This document shows, in pieces, positions 1 to 5,263 of a stretch of 5,576 nt of DNA. Every line of letters begins with the position of its first letter. The stretch's first letter is position 1. The translations under genes were made by a program, and so were the position numbers. A model generated the notes under the pieces. The model saw only the letters and a list, made by a program, of their open reading frames with translations, did no database searches and was not told the origin of the DNA. This stretch comes from Legionella genomosp. 1 (GTDB taxonomy: Bacteria; Pseudomonadota; Gammaproteobacteria; Legionellales; Legionellaceae). The stretch covers positions 1-5,576 of the forward strand of contig CAMDMN010000161.1 of assembly GCA_945901965.1 (NCBI GenBank), in the 5' to 3' direction.

Positions 1-144
1 CTCTTTAAGGCATGTTCCTGCGCGTTACTCACCCGTCCGCCACTCGCCATCAGTCTAGCAAGCTAGACCATGCTGCCGTTCGACTTGCATGTGTTAGGCA
101 TGCCGCCAGCGTTCAATCTGAGCCAGGATCAAACTCTTCAGTTC
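1..144 (-). rRNA. rrs: 16S ribosomal RNA gene, 5' end (partial)
   Basis: Read on the minus strand, this is the universal start of bacterial small-subunit rRNA. The GAGTTTGATCCTGGCTCAG element is followed by the AACGCTGGCGGCATGCC block, ACATGCAAGTCGAACGG, the V1 hairpin with stem GTCTAGC/GCTAGAC, and GGACGGGTGAGTAACGCG. Aligning to E. coli position 1 puts the mature 5' end at about base 144. Only about the first tenth of the gene is inside the window; it continues past base 1. The V1 hairpin and its flanks resemble Legionella-type 16S as I remember it, which is the main basis for placing the organism in Legionellales. The gene is the first of an rRNA operon driven by the promoter at 282-335. 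Confidence 0.98.
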
Positions 145-202
145 AATTCTAGCTAGTCTCTTACAACTAACGTTTTTACTTCTTTACTTCTTATTTCTTA
201 TA

Positions 203-224
203 GCACTCTTTCTTATCAGAGCGC
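203..224 (-). other. Leader RNA hairpin
   Basis: On the transcribed strand GCGCTCT pairs with AGAGTGC around an eight-base loop, giving seven pairs including one G-U. The same bases would be an A-C mismatch in a plus-strand transcript, so the structure fits minus-strand RNA. It begins within the GTGTGGGCGCTC block that follows boxA. It may help leader folding or processing of the 16S precursor; no specific role can be read from the sequence. Confidence 0.55.
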
Positions 225-245
225 CCACACAGTTTGTCTTCTAAT

Positions 246-257
246 TTTTAATGAACC
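246..257 (-). promoter_or_regulatory. boxA-like rRNA antitermination element
   Basis: The minus strand reads GGTTCATTAAAA, which aligns with E. coli boxA (TGCTCTTTAACA) at the expected place: just downstream of a boxB-like hairpin and just upstream of the conserved GACAAACTGTGTGGGC block. In the family, the NusB-NusE (S10) pair binds boxA RNA and lets RNA polymerase read through the long untranslated rRNA operon. The match to the core is imperfect, so position and the conserved following block carry much of the weight. Confidence 0.6.
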
Positions 258-259
258 GT

Positions 260-273
260 CGCCACACAAGGCG
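260..273 (-). promoter_or_regulatory. boxB-like hairpin of the rRNA antitermination site
   Basis: The minus strand reads CGCC, a six-base loop TTGTGT, then GGCG, giving a compact GC-only stem. It sits two bases upstream of the boxA-like element, which is the boxB-boxA order of enterobacterial rRNA leaders. The stem is short, so the assignment rests mainly on position. It lies almost at the predicted 5' end of the transcript. Confidence 0.5.
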
Positions 274-281
274 TGCTGCGT

Positions 282-335
282 ATTCTACTCATCTGGGATT
301 CTTTGTCAAACCTTTTTTGATTTTTATTTAAAATG
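282..335 (-). promoter_or_regulatory. rRNA operon promoter with A/T-rich upstream element
   Basis: The minus strand carries a perfect -35 hexamer TTGACA (304-309) and a -10 hexamer TAGAAT (282-287, five of six matches to TATAAT), separated by 16 bases. That short spacer is usual for growth-regulated stable RNA promoters. The region just upstream of -35 (about 311-335) consists of A-tracts, as expected of an UP element that binds the RNA polymerase alpha subunit. The bases after the -10 (ACGCAGC) are GC-rich, like the discriminators linked to stringent control by ppGpp and DksA in relatives. Transcription should begin near 274-277. A second promoter further upstream is not evident. Confidence 0.85.
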
Positions 336-346
336 TTTTTTTAGTA

Positions 347-375
347 TCTAACAAGCGTCTAGGCCGCTTGTTAGA
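347..375. repeat. Perfect 11-bp inverted repeat between the large gene and the rRNA promoter
   Basis: The arms TCTAACAAGCG (347-357) and CGCTTGTTAGA (365-375) are perfect complements around a seven-base loop. Outer tracts GTTTTT (335-340) and AAAAAC (376-381) could extend the stem if the intervening TTAGTA bulges out. It lies 25 bases past the stop codon of the large gene and just upstream of the rRNA UP element, a natural place for a terminator. However, on the minus strand the T-run precedes the stem and is not found after it, so it is not a textbook intrinsic terminator. It may instead stall polymerase, protect the mRNA 3' end, or be a dispersed repeat. Confidence 0.75.
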
Positions 376-400
376 AAAACCTATTTGAGATAAAGGAAAA

Positions 401-3400
401 TCAATGCGGAAGTGCTGAAGTACTACTTTGATCGGCTTGAACTAAAGAGCTTATCTCAGGGGCTGCAGCACGTTGACTGGCTAGAGCTGGTTGAAACATA
501 GAATGAGCTCCACCAAATAACTGCATTGAGGCTGCCGTTGATTCTTCGTCTGATGTTGCTGCTAGTACTGATCCTTGGGAAACTAATAATTGCCTTCCTA
601 ATAAATGCAAAACATCTCTTTGCCCCATGGCCATGGCTGGTGTAACCCCTCTGAACCCATGTGTAACTGCGGCAGATTGAGGCATACTATATCCATAACA
701 ACTGGAAAAATCATCATTAAATTCAGCTCTCCTTGTCTGATAACCTGGCAAAGCCATGTCTTCCAATCTTAGAGGAGCGCAAGCTTCGCTTGCGCCTATA
801 AGCGTAGAAGTCACTGGCAGCCTACCACCTATCAGAGGATTTACTATGTTAATCAATTCATTGCCTGGGAAAATCCCTATATTAAGCGCCGCACCACTCA
901 CTATTATTTGTATAGATTGAGTGGAGTTAAGGTAGGAGTTGTCATTTGTTGTAACCACCAACTCACTAGGTTTTAAATTAGATACTCTAAGAACATATCT
1001 ATCAATACCGGCAGCATCAACTGCATCACTCCTTGACATTAATCGGACGATACCAGTTTCAAAACTAAATTTAATAGTGGGAACACTTAAGGTACTTAAC
1101 AAAACACTTAAATGATTTCCCAATCCAAAAATAGATCCATCCAACGTAGTTTGCGGCATAAATGGTAATGGGAAATAGATATTGTTGTAAGGGATATGTA
1201 GCATATAAGTTTCTACTATTTTCTTGATGATTTGATGATCATTTTTAGAAAATTCAGCAATGCCTAAATTAGCCATTAATGTTTGAGTTACGAAATTAAC
1301 TAACAGATCTCCTGTACGATCCTCAGCGTATATAGCTTTAGCTATCTCACACCAGATTGTCATCGCTCTTTGTTGTCTTTCAATATCAAGCACTTGACCT
1401 GGTGTTGAATAGTACGATATAGGTAAATTAATCGCAACACTCATCAATTGTTGTGGATTATTACTTGCCGCCAACTGCTCTGCTGCTGGAGCGTCAATGA
1501 AGGTGATTAAATCACCAAGTTTACCACTAAGTTCAATAATATTCTGCCATATACGAGGTGTTTTCATAGAGGCTTGATAGGCTGTTTCTGCTATTGTTAT
1601 TTGTTTTTGAGATGGAATACGCTCTACCGCTCTTAAATCTATGCCTTTGTCCCTCAAATAATTAGACACAATTAGGCATCTAGCAGCAATTTTTTCTTGT
1701 CGCTCACCTGCAAAAATTGCAGACTGTATTTCAAGATTAAATCCATACAGAATTAAATTCTTTTTCGTGAACTCTAAACCTGCAATACCCTTAACTTCAT
1801 TACCAAAGATTAAATCTAAAGTTTTCTGAAGCTCATTATCATTCATATCAGAAATGACATAGTGGCCTGCTGGCGTTTTCTCGTGCAATAATGTCCATAG
1901 ATATTTTGCATAAAATTCAGGGGTCTGTTTTTCAGCAGGGAACATCATGGCCAACGGTCTTAAGTAAGACCTCACCAGTGACGGGTCAATAATATCATGG
2001 TGCTCTAATTGCACCATCATTCTATCTAGGCTTAACTCCAACGCATTAATTTGAATTAAAATATTACCTTGCGATCTTACAAATGCTTCTTGTTGTCTTG
2101 CAAGAAATACATTTACGCCAGAATCACCAACGAAACCAAATCGTTCATCTACGCAGCTTCTATCAGAAAATCTATCAATCATGAGTAATATTTGGTTTTT
2201 AGACTCATTAAGTAAATGCTTGTAATGATTTATTAAGTGTTGTAACCGCCTTTTCTTTTCTTCAGCAAACGGCGCTGCAGTAAAAGCTGCGGCTTTAATC
2301 AACTCACTATCTATTATGTATGATAAACTATTAACTTTGTTAACCATCCCCAAGTATTGTGTAGTGTGACGTCGTATAGCATCACTATCACCTCTTAGCG
2401 CAGATACGAGTCTATCTTGATATACTTGTGAAATTCCATCATTAGCAAAACGGCGCAAAAAGTCTATGTTAGCTGAGTTTGTATGGTCATCTAAAAGCAA
2501 TGAATCAGCTTCAAGTTTCACGTAGCCTTTAAAATTATCCATCAATCTAATGATTGCTGCGGTTGATGCCGCATCCCCTCTTCCTGCTTTTTGTCTTATA
2601 TTATCCATATATTGTTTTATTTTATATAAAGTACTTTCTGCTTCAGCTTCATTAATTTTATCAATAAGTTTTTCAAGAGCACTAGTTTTAATTAAATCAA
2701 TAAAAGAACTTACTGCATCTATTTCATCTGATTCAGGAACGAGCATCATAATTGATTTATTATCTAAATAACTGACAACTTTTACTTTGGTAGCAGTTTC
2801 TAAAGCAGCAAATTTTTCAAAAATTATATCTCTAATCATTGGTTCAATTTGCTCTAAATTTAAGTTGGTACGAGTTTGCATGTAATATTCATTATGCAAT
2901 AACATTTGACCAAATAAATCACCACGTAAACCCATATCACACCGTTGACAATCTTGAGGTGTAGTTTGCTGTTCCCAATCAGGATGAGAACCATCATAGT
3001 TATGTTCACGTCTACACTGAGCAAGGGCGGCAATCATTTGTGTGACACCAATTTTTCGAAGCTCATCGCTTTGCAATCCAATATGAGTAAGAGGAGCCTC
3101 TATTTCTGGTTCCGTTGCTCCTTTCCATAGTAAAGCTAAATAATGCCTATACGTATGCCCTCTAAAAGAAATACGACCATCAAAATAAGGAGTTCTCCAT
3201 GTTGAACCTATGGCAACAGTGTTATCATTTAATATTAAACGTAATGCGCTATGTAACTGTCCAATCTCATCAAATGTTCTTTCACCTGGTCTTAGATGGT
3301 ACTCCCTGCGGTAGCGCTTATCATGGTTCAAAATGGCTTCTCTTGCTGCCTCGTCACCAACAAGACGACCAGTTAATCTATCTGTAGCAACTGCCAATCT

Positions 3401-3670
3401 TTTTTCAATTTCTCCAAAGAGCTCTCTAATCGCACTATTCTCAGCCTCTTCAGCAGTTGCAGGAGATCTAAATTCTGGATGTTTTTCTAATAAACGAGCA
3501 TAAATTCCACTATCACTAAAAAAAGCAGGTAAAGCTCTTTGCTCTTCTTGCATCACGCCTTCACGGGCTATCTGATCAATTTGATCTGCAGCTAGAACGA
3601 CTGGAGCTAAATTTTGCGCTGATAAATCATCATAAATTGCTTTGATAAGTAAATGGCGTGGGCTTGGCAT
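401..3670 (-). CDS. Large uncharacterised protein, 1089 residues; possible secreted effector
   Basis: I do not recognise this gene. The start is taken as the ATG at 3670 because GGAG lies seven bases upstream and the promoter at 3706-3735 fits it; the frame stays open to 3754, but that extension runs back through the promoter. No signal peptide or membrane segment is visible. The N-terminus (MPSPRHLLIKAIYDDL) is helical and polar. Residues 158-257 hold a segment rich in Trp, His and Cys, including RREHNYD (220-226), CQRC (241-244) and GLRGDLFGQML (247-257). From memory, similar 'RxHN...C..G..' segments occur in large proteins of Legionella and relatives. Long amphipathic helices follow (about 315-365 and 465-505). 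Residues about 825-960 look more strand-rich and carry aromatic and proline residues, and the last 50 residues are polar (Ser/Thr/Ala/Gln). No nuclease, kinase, protease or nucleotide-binding motif stood out. The gene is alone, with its own promoter, between folA and an rRNA operon. A Dot/Icm effector is a plausible guess, not shown. Confidence 0.85.
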   Translation of the reverse strand: MPSPRHLLIKAIYDDLSAQNLAPVVLAADQIDQIAREGVMQEEQRALPAFFSDSGIYARLLEKHPEFRSPATAEEAENSAIRELFGEIEKRLAVATDRLTGRLVGDEAAREAILNHDKRYRREYHLRPGERTFDEIGQLHSALRLILNDNTVAIGSTWRTPYFDGRISFRGHTYRHYLALLWKGATEPEIEAPLTHIGLQSDELRKIGVTQMIAALAQCRREHNYDGSHPDWEQQTTPQDCQRCDMGLRGDLFGQMLLHNEYYMQTRTNLNLEQIEPMIRDIIFEKFAALETATKVKVVSYLDNKSIMMLVPESDEIDAVSSFIDLIKTSALEKLIDKINEAEAESTLYKIKQYMDNIRQKAGRGDAASTAAIIRLMDNFKGYVKLEADSLLLDDHTNSANIDFLRRFANDGISQVYQDRLVSALRGDSDAIRRHTTQYLGMVNKVNSLSYIIDSELIKAAAFTAAPFAEEKKRRLQHLINHYKHLLNESKNQILLMIDRFSDRSCVDERFGFVGDSGVNVFLARQQEAFVRSQGNILIQINALELSLDRMMVQLEHHDIIDPSLVRSYLRPLAMMFPAEKQTPEFYAKYLWTLLHEKTPAGHYVISDMNDNELQKTLDLIFGNEVKGIAGLEFTKKNLILYGFNLEIQSAIFAGERQEKIAARCLIVSNYLRDKGIDLRAVERIPSQKQITIAETAYQASMKTPRIWQNIIELSGKLGDLITFIDAPAAEQLAASNNPQQLMSVAINLPISYYSTPGQVLDIERQQRAMTIWCEIAKAIYAEDRTGDLLVNFVTQTLMANLGIAEFSKNDHQIIKKIVETYMLHIPYNNIYFPLPFMPQTTLDGSIFGLGNHLSVLLSTLSVPTIKFSFETGIVRLMSRSDAVDAAGIDRYVLRVSNLKPSELVVTTNDNSYLNSTQSIQIIVSGAALNIGIFPGNELINIVNPLIGGRLPVTSTLIGASEACAPLRLEDMALPGYQTRRAEFNDDFSSCYGYSMPQSAAVTHGFRGVTPAMAMGQRDVLHLLGRQLLVSQGSVLAATSDEESTAASMQLFGGAHSMFQPALASQRAAAPEISSLVQADQSSTSALPH

Positions 3671-3676
3671 TTTAAT

Positions 3677-3681
3677 TCTCC
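3677..3681 (-). promoter_or_regulatory. Ribosome binding site that fixes the start of the large gene
   Basis: The minus strand reads TGGAG, then AATTAAA, then ATG. The GGAG core at seven bases from the ATG is the best Shine-Dalgarno match near the 5' end of this frame, and it supports starting at 3670 instead of any codon up to 3754. Confidence 0.75.
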
Positions 3682-3705
3682 AGACATTAGATTTTATGAT
3701 TAATA

Positions 3706-3735
3706 ATGATACGTCAGTGATCACCATACAGTCAA
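3706..3735 (-). promoter_or_regulatory. Predicted sigma70 promoter of the large gene
   Basis: On the minus strand TTGACT (3730-3735) and TATCAT (3706-3711) each match the consensus hexamers at five of six positions, with an 18-base spacer. Transcription would start near 3699, leaving an untranslated leader of about 30 bases before the ATG at 3670. The promoter lies in the folA intergenic gap, so the large gene can be expressed independently of the surA operon. An eight-base palindrome sits within the spacer. Confidence 0.65.
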
Positions 3736-3795
3736 GGTGGTCATAAATAACCACTTAACCGGCGTGCTTTAATTAGTTAATATTTGATTAATAAT

Positions 3796-4287
3796 CTATA
3801 GGTAATTGCGTTCGTAACAATAAAAGGTAAGATCAAAGATGTTTTTTTCATCATGAGGCCTATTTATTTCCTCAATACATTGCCAGATTTTTCTGTCTAA
3901 TTCGGGAAAATATACATCGGCGCTAAATTTTGCATGAATAACAGTTAAATATATTTGATTAGCAATTGGTAACGCTTCTTCAAAAATTTTTGCGCCCCCA
4001 ATTATCATTAGTTCTGGTTCGTCTTTTGTAAAAAACAATGCTTTTGGTAAAGAATCAAATATAGTTACGCCGTTAATGTCTATAATAGATTTAGATAAAA
4101 CTATATTTAATCTTCCTGGCAGTGCCTTGCCAATAGAATCATAGGTTTTCCGGCCCATTATTATAGGCTTTCCTAAGGTTATATCCTTAAAATGCCTTAA
4201 ATCAGCAGGCAAATGACAAAGTAATTGATTATTTTTACCTAAACCCCAATTTTCATCAACTGCTGCTATTAAACTAATCTTTTGCAT
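3796..4287 (-). CDS. folA: Dihydrofolate reductase
   Basis: Cytoplasmic enzyme that reduces 7,8-dihydrofolate to tetrahydrofolate with NADPH, feeding thymidylate, purine and methionine synthesis; it is the target of trimethoprim. The 163-residue product has normal family length (E. coli, 159). Visible motifs include the N-terminal strand ISLIAAVDENWGLG, LPADLRHFK with the catalytic acid Asp29 (E. coli Asp27), GKPIIMGRKTYDSIG, LPGRLNIVLS with folate-binding Arg59 (Arg57), MIIGGAKIFEEALP with the NADPH-binding Gly97-Gly98, and YLT with Thr115 (Thr113). One oddity is that the usual Pro-Trp before the LPxDL block is Leu23-Cys24. The start is the ATG at 4287, inside the end of pdxA, preceded by GAGAAG. 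The upstream in-frame extension to 4398 overlaps conserved pdxA sequence and is rejected. Overlap by 14 bases suggests translational coupling to pdxA. Confidence 0.96.
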   Translation of the reverse strand: MQKISLIAAVDENWGLGKNNQLLCHLPADLRHFKDITLGKPIIMGRKTYDSIGKALPGRLNIVLSKSIIDINGVTIFDSLPKALFFTKDEPELMIIGGAKIFEEALPIANQIYLTVIHAKFSADVYFPELDRKIWQCIEEINRPHDEKNIFDLTFYCYERNYL

Positions 4288-5263
4288 ATTTAGCTTCTCG
4301 TCTTTTGACAATATTAGCAGCCATAGCAACAGCAGCAAGCAAACTACCAGGACAAGCCAAGCCACGTCCTGCCAATTCCAATGCAGTACCATGATCAACT
4401 GAAGTGCGGATAATTGGCAACCCTAAAGTAATATTTACAGCTTCACCAAAGCCTGAATACTTAAGCACTGGTAATCCTTGATCATGATACATAGCAACAA
4501 ATGCATCACATAATTTTAAATTTTTCTGTGTAAACATAGTATCAGCGGGGAGAGGGCCTTTAACATTAATTCCATTTTGTTTAAGCTTTAATAAAGCAGG
4601 AGTTATAGTATCTATTTCTTCCGTACCTAAATACCCTGATTCACCTGCATGGGGATTTAAACCAGCTACGAAAATTTTGGGATTTTTTATACCAAAGTCA
4701 TTTTGCAAAGATTTGCATAATTTAGTTATCACACTAATGATCAATGATTCAGTTATTTCAGCTGGCACACGATGTAAAGGTATGTGAGTTGTGACTAATG
4801 CTACTTTCATCGCTTCACATGCTAGCATCATTACAACATCTGATGTTTTACATTGATCTCTTAGAAACTCAGTGTGCCCTGTAAATGAAATACCCGCTTG
4901 ATTAATAACTGACTTCTGAATTGGAGCAGTTATTAATGCCGAAAACTCACCATCAAGACATCTTTGAGTAGCGATTGTTAACATTTCTAATACATAAGAT
5001 GAATTTAATGGATCTAAAACACCTGCAATAACAGGTTTAACACAAGGTATAGATAATACTACTAATTGCTTTTTAGCTAATGTCGGCAAAATACCTGACT
5101 GATAATCTATTAATAAAACATCTAAGCCCAATTGTTTTGCGCGCGCGGCAAGTAAATTTTTATCGCCAAGTACAACTAAAGGAAGCTTCGATCCTGCCAA
5201 GGCTAAACATAGTTCAGGCCCAATACCTGCAGGCTCGCCACTAGTGACGAGCAGTGGTCTCAC
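4274..5263 (-). CDS. pdxA: 4-hydroxythreonine-4-phosphate dehydrogenase
   Basis: Oxidises 4-phosphohydroxy-L-threonine with NAD; the product decarboxylates to 3-amino-2-oxopropyl phosphate, which PdxJ joins with deoxyxylulose phosphate to make pyridoxine phosphate (vitamin B6). The 329-residue length equals that of the E. coli enzyme. Motifs in order are TSGEPAGIGPEL (7-18), GHTEFL (129-134, substrate-binding His-Thr), TTHIPL with metal ligand His160, NPHAGESG with His205, MYHDQGLPVLK with His260, and RTSVDHGTALELAG (286-299). The three histidines correspond to the metal ligands of E. coli PdxA (166, 211, 266), so the enzyme looks intact. The start codon is GTG at 5263 with AAGGA six bases upstream. 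The GTGA at the junction makes a 4-base overlap with the surA stop, and the 3' end overlaps folA by 14 bases, so the three genes are very probably one operon. Confidence 0.97.
   Translation of the reverse strand: MRPLLVTSGEPAGIGPELCLALAGSKLPLVVLGDKNLLAARAKQLGLDVLLIDYQSGILPTLAKKQLVVLSIPCVKPVIAGVLDPLNSSYVLEMLTIATQRCLDGEFSALITAPIQKSVINQAGISFTGHTEFLRDQCKTSDVVMMLACEAMKVALVTTHIPLHRVPAEITESLIISVITKLCKSLQNDFGIKNPKIFVAGLNPHAGESGYLGTEEIDTITPALLKLKQNGINVKGPLPADTMFTQKNLKLCDAFVAMYHDQGLPVLKYSGFGEAVNITLGLPIIRTSVDHGTALELAGRGLACPGSLLAAVAMAANIVKRREAKYAKD

Larger units (their letters stand above)
145..277 (-). other. rRNA operon leader (precursor 5' region)
   Basis: This stretch lies between the predicted transcription start (about 274-277) and the mature 16S 5' end, and is removed when the precursor is processed. 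It has the expected gammaproteobacterial layout: a small boxB-like hairpin, a boxA-like sequence, then the GACAAACTGTGTGGGC block that also follows boxA in E. coli rRNA leaders as I recall them, then a second hairpin. The remaining part (145-202) is rich in A and G on the transcribed strand and shows no clear structure. The partner of the RNase III processing stem would lie beyond the 3' end of 16S, outside the window. No open reading frame of note is present. Confidence 0.8.
3671..3795 (-). other. Intergenic region between folA and the large gene
   Basis: These 125 bases hold the predicted promoter and ribosome binding site of the large gene, a palindrome GTGATCAC (3717-3724), an 11-base direct repeat TGATTAATAAT (3697-3707 and 3785-3795) and a tandem TTAAT pair at 3776-3792. 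A weak bulged hairpin (3734-3756) lacks a following T-run. I see no intrinsic terminator for folA, so some read-through from the surA-pdxA-folA operon into the large gene is possible. Confidence 0.6.

Noticed and set aside
1..144. Possible protein-coding frames in the first 144 bases.
   Set aside because: The sequence is unambiguous 16S rRNA on the minus strand.
2550..2771. Plus-strand open frame of 73 codons, hydrophobic at the start.
   Set aside because: It is antisense to the helical middle of the large gene, has no family resemblance and is best explained as a shadow frame. The same applies to the frames at 2945-3130 and 3199-3387.
401..3670. Ankyrin, leucine-rich, TPR or other tandem repeats, and nuclease, kinase or protease motifs, in the large protein.
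   Set aside because: No periodic repeat or recognised catalytic signature was found on reading the translation; naming such a domain would be unsupported.
3671..3754. Extension of the large gene by 28 codons to an earlier ATG.
   Set aside because: It would read back through the predicted -10 and -35, and no Shine-Dalgarno sequence is seen there, whereas GGAG is well placed before the ATG at 3670.
3734..3756. Bulged hairpin after folA as an intrinsic terminator.
   Set aside because: The stem is short and bulged, it overlaps the -35 of the next promoter, and no T-run follows it on the minus strand.
4288..4398. N-terminal extension of the folA frame, which would add a leucine-rich membrane-like segment of 37 residues.
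   Set aside because: It lies entirely within the conserved C-terminal part of pdxA, and the dihydrofolate reductase fold begins exactly at the ATG at 4287. The hydrophobic stretch is an out-of-frame reading of pdxA.
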